Position numbers and translations under genes: made by a program. This document shows positions 8,217-16,570 of a stretch of DNA of 64,000 nt, piece after piece (position 1 is the stretch's first letter; each line of letters starts with the position of its first letter). This DNA comes from Sinosporangium siamense (GTDB lineage Bacteria > Actinomycetota > Actinomycetes > Streptosporangiales > Streptosporangiaceae), in assembly GCF_016863435.1 (NCBI RefSeq), contig NZ_BOOW01000058.1, forward strand, positions 1 through 64,000, given 5' to 3'. Below the pieces are notes generated by a model. The model was not told where the DNA came from. It did not search any database and saw only the letters and a list, made by a program, of their open reading frames with translations.

Positions 8217-8385
8217 CTAGAGGCCGAGGTCGCGGCCGATCGGCTCCTTCATGATTTCGTCGGAGCCGGCTCAGATTTTTGTGACGCGGGCGTCCTGCCA
8301 GGCGCGGGCGACGCGATATCCGTTCATGTAGCCGTAGCCGCCGTGCAGTTGGACGCAGGTGCCCAGGACGTCGCTCTGGACGTGA
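8217..8385 (-). pseudogene. acyl-CoA dehydrogenase C-terminal remnant with in-frame stop
   Basis: Read on the minus strand, this stretch encodes CVQLHGGYGYMNGYRVARAW, then QDARVTKI, a stop, and AGSDEIMKEPIGRDLGL. This is the hallmark C-terminus of acyl-CoA dehydrogenases, normally ...ARVTKIWAGSNEIMKELIGRDLGL. A TGA stands exactly where the conserved tryptophan codon TGG should be. Nothing of the N-terminal two thirds is present upstream; the CAP gene begins to the right. It is a short relic of a deleted gene. Confidence 0.8.
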
Positions 8386-8427
8386 ATACATCATTGGTCC
8401 GCCGGAGAAATGCGGCAAATTACCGCC

Positions 8428-9075
8428 TCACCGGGAGCACCGCCCGAAGACCACCACGAAGGTGCCGCCGTCCTTCGCCCGCGCGTGCCGGCGGAAGGCG
8501 GACTGCCCCGTGGCCCAGTAGCCGAAGTGCGTCCACGCACTGTCCAGCACGGCCCCGCGGTGGCCCTGCGTGCTGACGTTGACCCACCAGTTGAGCGCCC
8601 GCGACGCCAGGCCGGCGCCTTTCGCACCGGCGTAGGTGACCTCGCTGATGTCCCAGGAGGCGCCCGGACAGTATCCCGCGTCGGCGACGCGGGTCTTCGG
8701 GGTGGAGTTGGTGGCCGGGTTGAGATGGGTGCCGCGGCCGTCGGTGGGGTGCCACCACTGCTGGGAGGCGGCCTCGCGGGCGTGGCGCTGGGCCGCGCGG
8801 CCGAGGGCGTAGGCGGCGGTCAGCCGGGGCAGGCGGTGCCGGGCGCGTTCGGCGTTGACGAGGCAGGCCAGGGCTTTGGCCACGCGGGCGTTTGCCGTGA
8901 AGGTCCTGCTGCCTGTACGCGACGTCTCGCTCCAGGGCACCACGTTGCCCCAGCGGGTCACGTTGAATCTGCTGTCGCAGGTGGGGGCGGCCGCGGCGTG
9001 GGCGGCGGGGTTGCCGGAGGCGAGTGTCGTGGCGGCCAAGGCGGTGGCGGCGAAGGCCGGTCTCCAGTCCCGCAC
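8428..9075 (-). CDS. secreted CAP-domain (SCP/PR1-like) protein
   Basis: A 215-residue exported protein. Residues 1-28 (MRDWRPAFAATALAATTLAS...AHA) form a signal peptide. The CAP domain follows, with ACLVNAERARHRLPRLTAAYALGRAAQRHAREAASQQWWHP, then the region containing SEVTYAGAKGAGLASRALNWWVN and HRGAVLDSAWTHFGYWATG, matching the usual NxxR...W..S..H...L....FG.G order. Bacterial CAP proteins are extracellular; their biochemical role is mostly unknown. Four cysteines in the mature part (C33, C70 and the later CPGASW and FGRCSR) could form disulfides. It stands alone. Confidence 0.85.
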   Translation of the reverse strand: MRDWRPAFAATALAATTLASGNPAAHAAAAPTCDSRFNVTRWGNVVPWSETSRTGSRTFTANARVAKALACLVNAERARHRLPRLTAAYALGRAAQRHAREAASQQWWHPTDGRGTHLNPATNSTPKTRVADAGYCPGASWDISEVTYAGAKGAGLASRALNWWVNVSTQGHRGAVLDSAWTHFGYWATGQSAFRRHARAKDGGTFVVVFGRCSR

Positions 9076-9551
9076 GGCGGGCTCCTCTCGTGGGCGCTGG
9101 CGCGTTTGGGGCGATGTCCCCGCCCCGCCGCCGCGTCACGCGTGGAAGACCGGCTTGTTTCCGCAGGTCGGTAGGTCTCTTTAGGTACGGCGGGAGCCGT
9201 CCGGGCGTGGCTTCACACACCCTTGGCCTCGCGATACGGGCGGCTCCGGTGGCCCCGGCGATGATCGCCGGAGCCGCCGGAGCCGGGTCATGGGGTGAGC
9301 CCGTAGGCTCGGATCACCGTCTGGCTGCGGGTGGTGGCGCGGGTGGTCACCGCCAGTGCCGTGATGCCTGCCTTAAGCCTCATCGTCTGCCTTCAGGGAG
9401 TGGGTCGGGTGGGAGCCCAACAGCGACCGTAACGTTGGCCGTCCCCGGTGCCGTCTGGGCCCCCACCCGTCAATCAGGTCACCCCGCCGTCCGATCCGGC
9501 CCGCCGTACGCGGCCGAGCATGTGACGCCCCGTCATGCGCTTCCCGCTCAC
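9076..9551. other. gene-free stretch
   Basis: I see no gene here. A 32-codon frame on the minus strand at about 9288-9386 (MRLKAGITALAVTTRATTRSQ...) looks like the start of a signal peptide that goes nowhere and may be another relic. The first part should hold the promoter of the CAP gene. Confidence 0.5.
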
Positions 9552-9722
9552 CACCGGATTCGGGAAGAACGGGCAGAGCTCACCGGCGGCTCCCGGGAGC
9601 AGGTACGGAGCCGCCGGCAGAGCGTTATTCCGATGGCATGTCCTGGATCCCCCGAGGACGTCGCCGGACCGGCGACCTTCTTCCTCTCCGATGCGTCCGG
9701 ACACATCACCGGAAGGACAGGA
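9552..9722 (+). pseudogene. short-chain dehydrogenase C-terminal remnant
   Basis: The frame reads REERAELTGGSREQVRSRRQ, then SVIPMACPGSPEDVAGPATFFLSDASGHITGRT. This is the C-terminal third of a short-chain dehydrogenase/reductase, typically ..[30 protein letters not shown]. No Rossmann glycine motif or YxxxK lies upstream, and the C-terminal GG ending is lost. The fragment lies inside a longer meaningless open frame. Confidence 0.7.
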
Positions 9723-9769
9723 CGATTCCCAACCGGACGGCTCAGATGCGTGCCCGGTTGCGGAACCGC

Positions 9770-10120
9770 TCAGACCGGACGCACTTCGATGTCGACATGG
9801 TCCCCGGCGCCCTGCGTGAGCACGGGATGCGCGGCGGTGGAGATCCAATCCCCCTCGGCGATCGTGCCGTCGCGGGACCGGTCGACGTGCACGCGGACCG
9901 AGAGCCGCTGCATGTCGCTCTCCACCGGCACGGCGAGTGAGAACGAAAGCGTCTCGCCCGCGCCGAGCGCGTGGCCGAGCGGCAGGTCGATCGCGGCGAC
10001 GACACGCGCTGCGGCGTCGGCGCGGCTGACGTCCTCGACGAGGACGTGTACGGCTGCCGCGCCGGCGCCGATCGCGCTGGGGAAGGCGATGCGGCCTGTG
10101 ACCGTTCGCCGCTCAGTCAT
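9770..10120 (-). CDS. YbaY/YscW-like beta-sandwich protein
   Basis: A 116-residue protein with the pattern TVTGRIAFPSAIGAGAAAVH, then VLVEDVSRADAAARVVAAID, then a long beta-rich C-terminal half. This recalls the YbaY/YscW lipoprotein domain (GTVTYRERIALPPDAVVTVTLEDVSRAD...), but there is no signal peptide or lipobox here. It is the last gene of the four-gene unit led by the astacin-like protease, separated from the gene before it by only 15 bp, so it is probably co-expressed. Function unknown; the family match is a weak to moderate impression. Confidence 0.6.
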   Translation of the reverse strand: MTERRTVTGRIAFPSAIGAGAAAVHVLVEDVSRADAAARVVAAIDLPLGHALGAGETLSFSLAVPVESDMQRLSVRVHVDRSRDGTIAEGDWISTAAHPVLTQGAGDHVDIEVRPV

Positions 10121-10135
10121 GCCGTGCCGATCCGC

Positions 10136-10396
10136 TCACGCGTTCAGGATCGCATAGCGGGCCTGGAAGTCCACGGGAACGTTCGTGACGTTTCTCACCT
10201 CGATGAACCACTTGACGAGGCCGGGCGCCTGCCGGGTGTTCTGGATCTTCCACTCGATCTGTGCGGGACCGTCGACGGGCGGGTTCGTCGGGATCATCAC
10301 CCAGACGACGTTCCAGGATGCGTTCCAGCTGTGGGTGAACCACCGTCGGGTCTGTCCCGCGGGGACGTTGCCGGTGAACTGTGTGCCGAAGATCAT
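10136..10396 (-). CDS. stand-alone copy of the astacin C-terminal domain
   Basis: An 86-residue protein that is almost entirely one domain. It aligns from end to end with the last 90 residues of the neighbouring protease: GTQFTGNVPAGQTRRWFTHS here against GTQFVGTVPAGATWTWFTHS there, and NTRQAPGLVKWFIEVRNVTN against TTRQAERLVKYFLSIQNHGP. No signal peptide is visible. The conserved WFTHSW..SW and ..QARYAIL positions suggest a compact beta-sandwich. Possible roles are a carbohydrate- or protein-binding module, an inhibitor or an immunity-like partner of the protease; all are inference. Confidence 0.7.
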   Translation of the reverse strand: MIFGTQFTGNVPAGQTRRWFTHSWNASWNVVWVMIPTNPPVDGPAQIEWKIQNTRQAPGLVKWFIEVRNVTNVPVDFQARYAILNA

Positions 10397-10474
10397 GAAG
10401 TGCCCTCCTTGTATCCGCTTGACTCGGCTTTGCCGTACTGCACCCGCGTCCGTGAGGCCGGGCGCCTGGTCGTT

Positions 10475-10699
10475 CTACGAGCCGCCGACCGCGGCTTCGG
10501 CCCGGCGGATCTCCTCCAGCAGGGACGCGGGCGGGCCGCCGGCGTCGGTGACGGCTTCGGCCGACGCGCTGCCCGCCGGGCCGGATCCGGCGTCCGCCGC
10601 CGTGCCGGCGGACGCGGAGGTCAAGGGGCCGGAGACGGTGACGTCCGCGTCCTCGGCGTCGCTCGCGTCCCCGATGTTGATGTGAATTGTCACGCGCAT
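10475..10699 (-). CDS. small acidic Ala/Gly-rich protein of the astacin operon
   Basis: A 74-residue protein begins MRVTIHINIGDASDAEDADV, followed by an Ala/Ser/Gly/Thr-rich low-complexity middle and a short helix, LLEEIRRAEAAVGGS. It starts 18 bp after the stop of the protease gene. No family is recognised. Low-complexity composition lowers confidence that it is coding, but its place in a tight unidirectional cluster supports it. Confidence 0.5.
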   Translation of the reverse strand: MRVTIHINIGDASDAEDADVTVSGPLTSASAGTAADAGSGPAGSASAEAVTDAGGPPASLLEEIRRAEAAVGGS

Positions 10700-10717
10700 G
10701 TGTTCATGCCTCCGATG

Positions 10718-11863
10718 TCAGATGAAGCTTCGGGCCCAGCCGAGGACCTCGTAGCGCGCCTCGAAGGTCACGCTGCTCGGCCCATGGTTCTGGATGGAGA
10801 GGAAGTACTTGACGAGGCGCTCGGCCTGGCGGGTCGTGCGCACGGTGAGCTCGATCTGCCGGTCGCCGTCGACCACCGGGGACGTCGGCACGGTCACCCA
10901 CTGCACGAACCAGTGCGAGGGCCAGCTGTGGGTGAACCACGTCCACGTGGCTCCAGCGGGCACTGTGCCGACGAACTGGGTGCCGCGCCAGCCGACGGTG
11001 GGTTCGAGGGAGGGGTAGATGGCGCGTACCGCGGCGATGTCGCCGGCGCTGAGACCGTTGCGCTGGCCGATCGCCTGGCCGCCGAGCGGCACGATCGTCT
11101 CCTGGCCGTTCAGGCCGAACGCCGTCCTGCCGTAATGCATGATCGAGCCGAAGTCGTAGGCGCCGATGTCTTCGCCGTCGGTGATGTGCTGGTTGAAGTT
11201 GTGCTCACGCCCGGGCTCGATGTTCGCCCACACGATCCTGACGTTGCGGTCGCGGTCCTCGCGGCTCTGCTCGTGCCAGAGGCCGACCGCATGACCGATC
11301 TCGTGGACCGCCTGGCCAAAGCCGCAGCCCGCGCCTAACGAGATGACCTGCTCGCCGCCCTGCATGCCGACAAACGACCAGCACCCGTCGAGCTGCTGAA
11401 AGGACAGGAAGTGGGGGTGGTTCGCCTGGTTGGCCGCAGTGCGTTCGACGAACCGGATTCGCGTGTTCGCCTCCCAGTGCGCGATCGCCTGCAGGACCAG
11501 CGGGCGAAGCGCGGCGACGCTCGTCCAGGGGATGAGGCCGTTCGGCCAGCGGAAGCGCAGCCCGGTGATGACGACGCCTTCGACGACCTTGGGGTCACGG
11601 ACAGCGTCCGCCGACTCCGACTCGACCTCTGCTTTGATCTGGTCCATGAGGTCGACCGAGCCGAGGGCGATGTCGCCCTCGAAGATGGCAAGGCCGTCGA
11701 TCGCGGAGTATCGCACGGGCTTGACCTGGAACGCGTCGATCCCGCGCACGTAGCCGCTCCGCACGTCGTCGGAGGATCGGTACACGTTGCACCCACCCGC
11801 ACCCGGGGCGGCGTCACCGTTCTCGCCGGCGGGCGCCGAAGGGACTTTAGGGACATCTTTCAC
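10718..11863 (-). CDS. astacin-like (M12A) zinc metalloprotease
   Basis: This 381-residue metzincin has the zinc-binding helix HEIGHAVGLWHEQSREDRD and the Met-turn SIMHYG, both complete. The catalytic domain starts around GLRFRWPNGLIPWTS. A C-terminal domain of about 90 residues (WRGTQFVGTVPAGATWTWFTHSW onward) recurs as a separate protein two genes downstream. I chose the GTG at 11863 because GGAGG lies 7 bp upstream; the open frame continues to 12133, but with implausible sequence. Oddly for an astacin, no signal peptide or classical prodomain is visible. The N-terminal 100 residues may act as a propeptide, and export, if any, would use another route. It leads a four-gene operon. Confidence 0.85.
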   Translation of the reverse strand: MKDVPKVPSAPAGENGDAAPGAGGCNVYRSSDDVRSGYVRGIDAFQVKPVRYSAIDGLAIFEGDIALGSVDLMDQIKAEVESESADAVRDPKVVEGVVITGLRFRWPNGLIPWTSVAALRPLVLQAIAHWEANTRIRFVERTAANQANHPHFLSFQQLDGCWSFVGMQGGEQVISLGAGCGFGQAVHEIGHAVGLWHEQSREDRDRNVRIVWANIEPGREHNFNQHITDGEDIGAYDFGSIMHYGRTAFGLNGQETIVPLGGQAIGQRNGLSAGDIAAVRAIYPSLEPTVGWRGTQFVGTVPAGATWTWFTHSWPSHWFVQWVTVPTSPVVDGDRQIELTVRTTRQAERLVKYFLSIQNHGPSSVTFEARYEVLGWARSFI

Positions 11864-12573
11864 AAGGTGACCTCCAGTTCGTCTTCTACGCGAAAGGGAA
11901 ATATCACATCCGAGTGATAGTCCGGGGAAGTGGGAAATCACTCTGACCTGCTCAGGAATTGATAATCCGCAAGGTGTTCGGCGAGCTGCGGCAGAGCCGA
12001 ATGGCCGCGCTTCTCTTGATGAGTCGATCCGATCCGGGAAAGGCACTCTCCCCTCCCCCGTCTGACGATCGGCCGCGCCCCCAAGCGTCTCGGCCAGTGC
12101 CTTTCCAAGAGGGATATCCGCGACTGTAGGCAACTGCTCGGGGACACTGCGTCCGGGGTGGAATCAGGAGATTCCCTAAACAGGCATTCCTTCAGGAACA
12201 CCCAGGGTTTCCCCTAGGCCACTCCCGGAGCCGGTGGCCCGACAGGCCTGCCGCCACTCCTTCAGTCCGAACGGGAAGCAGGTCTCAACAGATACCGGAA
12301 ACTTCAAGTAGCGACCGGCAATGGATGCCTGTGACATGGCATCTTGAATCAGCTGGCCGGCTCACGGGCGAATGCAGGGCGCGCGCACGAATTCAGATCC
12401 CGGTTTGGCCGCCGGCTTTTCAGTGCTCGTGCAGGAGCGGCACTGCGGGCGTGCGGCCGTGCGACTGCACCGGACAGGAGCTCGGGACGGTGGGCGCCTG
12501 GGAGTCCGGGTGCTCCTTCAATCGCCTGAGACCGTCCGAGGCCGTAGGGAAGCGAAATGCCGCCGCCGGACGG
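11864..12573. other. long gene-free stretch upstream of the astacin operon
   Basis: Several short open frames exist, but none has convincing coding character or a recognisable product. The part nearest 11864 holds the protease ribosome-binding site (GGAGG at 11871-11875) and must hold its promoter. I see nothing else. Confidence 0.5.
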
Positions 12574-12723
12574 TCAATCCTCCTCGAACAGGTTTGACGA
12601 GGGTTCGAGGAGTCTGAGGAGTCCCAGCCAACCGGTGAAGGTCTCGGGGGTGTGCGATCCCTCGCGCAGCACCTGGCCATGGACTCCGTCAACTGTGTAG
12701 ACGAGGTCGATGACGAAGCGCAT
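12574..12723 (-). CDS. short unknown protein
   Basis: A 49-residue frame, MRFVIDLVYTVDGVHGQVLR, then EGSHTPETFTGWLGLLRLLE, ending in PSSNLFEED. It has a sensible amphipathic composition and resembles short actinomycete proteins in which a beta hairpin is followed by F.GWL.LL.LLE. The ribosome-binding site is weak. It lies 68 bp downstream of the large LuxR gene on the same strand. Function unknown. Confidence 0.4.
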   Translation of the reverse strand: MRFVIDLVYTVDGVHGQVLREGSHTPETFTGWLGLLRLLEPSSNLFEED

Positions 12724-12791
12724 GAGCGAAAGGTAGCCCCGTGGTGGAGGGAAACGGATCGGGAGGTTCCTAAGTGCTTCCCCCTGGTGAC

Positions 12792-15476
12792 TCACGTGTC
12801 GGTGTTGGAAATCGCGATCAGGGCCGCACGAGAGGTGACGCCGAGTTTGGCGTAGATGTGACTGAGGTGATATTCGACGGTCTTGGTGCTGAGCATGAGT
12901 TCACGGGCGATCTGGCGATTGCCGATGCCGGTGACGGCCAATCTCGCCACCGCCTGCTCCTGCGGAGTGAGGTCTCCCTGGCGGGCGTGACCGGCCGATG
13001 TCCTCAATCCGCAGGCGGCGAGTTCGCGTTCGCATCGCTGAAGGTAGGGCCGGGCGCCGAGTCGTTTCAGCACGTCGCGGGCGGCCCGCAGCTGCTCTGC
13101 CGCCAGGGCGCGCTTACCCCATCTTCGCAGGAATTCTCCATACGCGAGTCGTAGCCGGGCGCTCTCGAACGGCATGGAGATCCGAGCGAGGTGGACAAGG
13201 CCCGCCTGGAACGCCTCGTCGGCTGCGGAATGCTCCTCCCGGAAAGCATGGAGGTTGCCGCGGACCCGCGCGCAGGCGGCCAGCACCGAATGCCGGCCCC
13301 GCTGGCGGGCCAGTCTCTCGCAGGGGATGAGGATGGCCTCCGCTTCCTTGTCCTCGCCCACGGCGATGTAGGCGTCGGCGAGCAGATCCTGCCACGCGAT
13401 CACCCCGGGTTCGTGGCTTCCCTCCCGGTGGCCGAGGTCCGCGAGGGGTTTCAGCACGGCGACGACCTGATCGTGATGGCCTTTCGCGACCGCCAGGTGC
13501 GCCTCGGCGCTGCACACGGTCGCGTATGTGGCGGTGCCGGCCAGACGCAACCCGGCCGCGGCTTTGAGGTGTTCGGCGGCCTGATCCCACTCGCCGCGTG
13601 CGGCGGGCACCCAGGAGGCGAACCCGTGCGCGATGTCGGCGTGCCAGACCTGGCCGGCCCCGTCGGCGATCGAGGTGGAGATTTCCGCGTGGACGACGGC
13701 GTCATCCCAAAGCCCGGCGCGATACTCGGCATAACCAAGCATCGACGCGGCGAGCAGCCTGAACGGCACCGAACGGCCCGCTGAGGCCGTGACGACTCCG
13801 GCCAGGTCGCGCAGAGCTCCTTCCAGGTCGTCGGCCCAGGTGCGCAGCACGCCCCGCCCCAGGATCGCGTCCAATTCGAAGGAGGTGGCGAACTCCGGAT
13901 TGGGCAGGGAGGGCAGGAGAGCAAGAGCTGTGGCTATGTTCCCGGAGATTCCAAGGCCGGCGAGCCGCAGATATCGGGCCAGGCCCATGCCGGGGCGACC
14001 GGGCGCCAGCCGTAATGCCTGTCCCGCCCACCAGGCCCCCTGTGCCCCCTCGGCTCGCATGACGCACAGGGCTGCGAGGTTCTCGGCGATCCGGGCCGCC
14101 AATATCGGCTCGTCGTCGGGAACGCAGTGCTCCCAGGCGTCCGTGAGCAGATCGTAGGCCTCGTTCAGCCTTCCGGTCACAAACGCCAGGGCGCCGTGGG
14201 CGTACCCGCTGATGGCGACAGGGCACCCCTGCGGCAGCTCTCTTGTCAACGTCACCGCGCCGGTGACCTGCCCGTCGAGAAGCAGTGCTTCGAGTGCGTC
14301 GGCGGTCAGCCGCACTCGTTCGTTTTCCGCCCTGGCCAGCCTGGCGGCGCGGGTGAGGTGCACTGCGGCGCTGGACCACAGGCCCGCCCCCGCTTCCCGG
14401 CGGGCAAAGGCCGCCAGCTCCGCGACCAGGGTGTCGTCAGGGTGACTGGCCGATCGCAGGCGATGGTTCAGGCCGGCGAGCTCGTCACCGGTGACCTCGG
14501 CCGCCTGGCCGTGCAGCTCCATGCGGCGCGCCGGCCCCAGATCCCGATAGACCGCGGCTTGGACAAGCGGGTGGGGAAAGGCGACCACTACCCCGTTCTC
14601 AGTGGAACGTTCCTCTAACAGGCGTGCCGTCACAGCCTGGTCGAGCGCGGCGACCGGATCCATGAGCCCGGCCAGCCTCGCGGCCTGCCACAGCGGAGCC
14701 GAGGCGCCGAGCACGGACATCGCCTCCACCAGACGCTGTGTACGGCTGTCGCAATCGGCGAGGCGCGACAACACCAGCATGGCGTAGGAACGAGGCGCGG
14801 GCAGCGGCGAGGTGAGATCGGCGAGGACATCCGCGGGCACTTGTTCGAGCAGGGCGCGGATATGGAGTGGATTGCCGCTCGTGTGGTCGCGCAGCCGCGA
14901 GGCCACACGCAGCGGCAGCGGCGTGTCACCTAACCTCCGGACCTCTTCGGCATCGAGCCCGGCAAGCGATATGCGCGCGGTGGACTCGGCCGCGAGCAGC
15001 CGGCGCAGGCCCTCCGGCAGACAGTGGTCGTCCGGGTCGCGCACGATGACGATCGCCATGATGCGATCGGCGCGCAGGCGCCGGAGCGCGAAAGTGATCG
15101 CATGCAGTGAGGCGGTGTCCGCCCAATGGGCGTCGTCGAGGATCACCGCCACTTCGCCACCGGCCTGGAGGTCCCCCATCGTCTCCAGCAGAGCCGCGCC
15201 GGCCTCCAACGGGTCCGCCACCTCGGCTTCCACTCCGCGAAACTGATCGATGGTTCCGTAGGAAAGTCGTGATTCGTTCTGCTCTCCGCTCGCCCACATG
15301 GCGGTGACGTCCGGGTTGCGGCTCAGAAAATGCCGCACCAATGCGGTCTTGCCGATTCCGGGTTGCCCGTCGACCACGACAATCCTCGGGGATCCCGCTC
15401 GGACCTTCCCGAGCTCCGCATTCATTCTCGCCAACTCGGCCCCACGCCCGACGAATAGGATTCTGTCCGGCGACAT
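12792..15476 (-). CDS. large ATP-binding LuxR-family regulator (LAL)
   Basis: An 894-residue transcription regulator of the LAL/MalT-like type. The N-terminal AAA-type ATPase has Walker A GQPGIGKTA (near residue 37) and Walker B VAVILDDAHWAD. The middle 500 residues are helical repeats of TPR type. The C-terminal LuxR helix-turn-helix is LTPQEQAVARLAVTGIGNRQ followed by STKTVEYHLSHIYAKLGVTS. The start is the ATG at 15476, preceded by AGAGGTGA; the frame extends further upstream without coding character. LAL regulators often control biosynthetic or catabolic clusters, but no such target adjoins it here, so its regulon is unknown. Confidence 0.9.
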   Translation of the reverse strand: MSPDRILFVGRGAELARMNAELGKVRAGSPRIVVVDGQPGIGKTALVRHFLSRNPDVTAMWASGEQNESRLSYGTIDQFRGVEAEVADPLEAGAALLETMGDLQAGGEVAVILDDAHWADTASLHAITFALRRLRADRIMAIVIVRDPDDHCLPEGLRRLLAAESTARISLAGLDAEEVRRLGDTPLPLRVASRLRDHTSGNPLHIRALLEQVPADVLADLTSPLPAPRSYAMLVLSRLADCDSRTQRLVEAMSVLGASAPLWQAARLAGLMDPVAALDQAVTARLLEERSTENGVVVAFPHPLVQAAVYRDLGPARRMELHGQAAEVTGDELAGLNHRLRSASHPDDTLVAELAAFARREAGAGLWSSAAVHLTRAARLARAENERVRLTADALEALLLDGQVTGAVTLTRELPQGCPVAISGYAHGALAFVTGRLNEAYDLLTDAWEHCVPDDEPILAARIAENLAALCVMRAEGAQGAWWAGQALRLAPGRPGMGLARYLRLAGLGISGNIATALALLPSLPNPEFATSFELDAILGRGVLRTWADDLEGALRDLAGVVTASAGRSVPFRLLAASMLGYAEYRAGLWDDAVVHAEISTSIADGAGQVWHADIAHGFASWVPAARGEWDQAAEHLKAAAGLRLAGTATYATVCSAEAHLAVAKGHHDQVVAVLKPLADLGHREGSHEPGVIAWQDLLADAYIAVGEDKEAEAILIPCERLARQRGRHSVLAACARVRGNLHAFREEHSAADEAFQAGLVHLARISMPFESARLRLAYGEFLRRWGKRALAAEQLRAARDVLKRLGARPYLQRCERELAACGLRTSAGHARQGDLTPQEQAVARLAVTGIGNRQIARELMLSTKTVEYHLSHIYAKLGVTSRAALIAISNTDT

Positions 15477-15904
15477 AATGATCACCTCTGTCTCATGGGC
15501 CCACCGTGACTGTACGGCACATAGGATCCTAGATAAATCCTTTTTCGCAGTTCCTCGATGGTTGTCGGCGTCAGGACTTTGCATGCCCGAAACCGCGCCT
15601 GTCCGCACCTCGCGGCAGAATGCGTTATGCCGATGTCCGCACAACCGCGCACTCAAGCAGACGAGGAATAGGCAACACATACATGAGCCGCCCCCAGGTT
15701 TGGCGCAGGTGGAGGGGCCCTGTTCCCAGCTTCAAGCCGTATCTTCGCGGCGAGCGATGGGTTTGGTAAGAAGAATTGTTACCCCGACCACGTTTTGGGG
15801 CGCGAGGCGACCGAATGGCAGGTGCGATTGTGCGCGTAGCTCGTGGAAAACGATAACGAACCCGGTTTCCCGCGCCACATTTATCGCGTTCGCCTGCTCA
15901 CCCT
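15477..15904. other. gene-free stretch upstream of the LuxR gene
   Basis: It contains the LuxR promoter region. A 67-codon minus-strand frame at 15732-15935 (with INVARETGFVIVFHELR) is not recognised and overlaps the TetR-like relic; I do not call it. Confidence 0.45.
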
Positions 15905-16474
<570 letters not shown>

Positions 16475-16518
16475 CCAGGCGTGGCCTCCAGCCAGAAAAG
16501 TCCACGCATGTCCCTCAA

Positions 16519-16534
16519 ATACCCCCCCGGGTAT
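16519..16534. promoter_or_regulatory. CstR operator 2
   Basis: This is the same 16-mer ATACCCCCCCGGGTAT as at 16180-16195, base for base. It lies 36 bp before the start of the dioxygenase-rhodanese gene, placing that gene and probably the following rhodanese under the same repressor. Confidence 0.8.
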
Positions 16535-16570
16535 GCGTGAGAGCAACACGATGGGTAAACGGTGGTTCCT

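Noticed and set aside
9971-11338. 455-codon plus-strand open frame
   Set aside because: Antisense to the astacin protease and its neighbours, which carry clear motifs.
11938-12201. 87-codon minus-strand frame
   Set aside because: No coding character, no ribosome site, odd composition.
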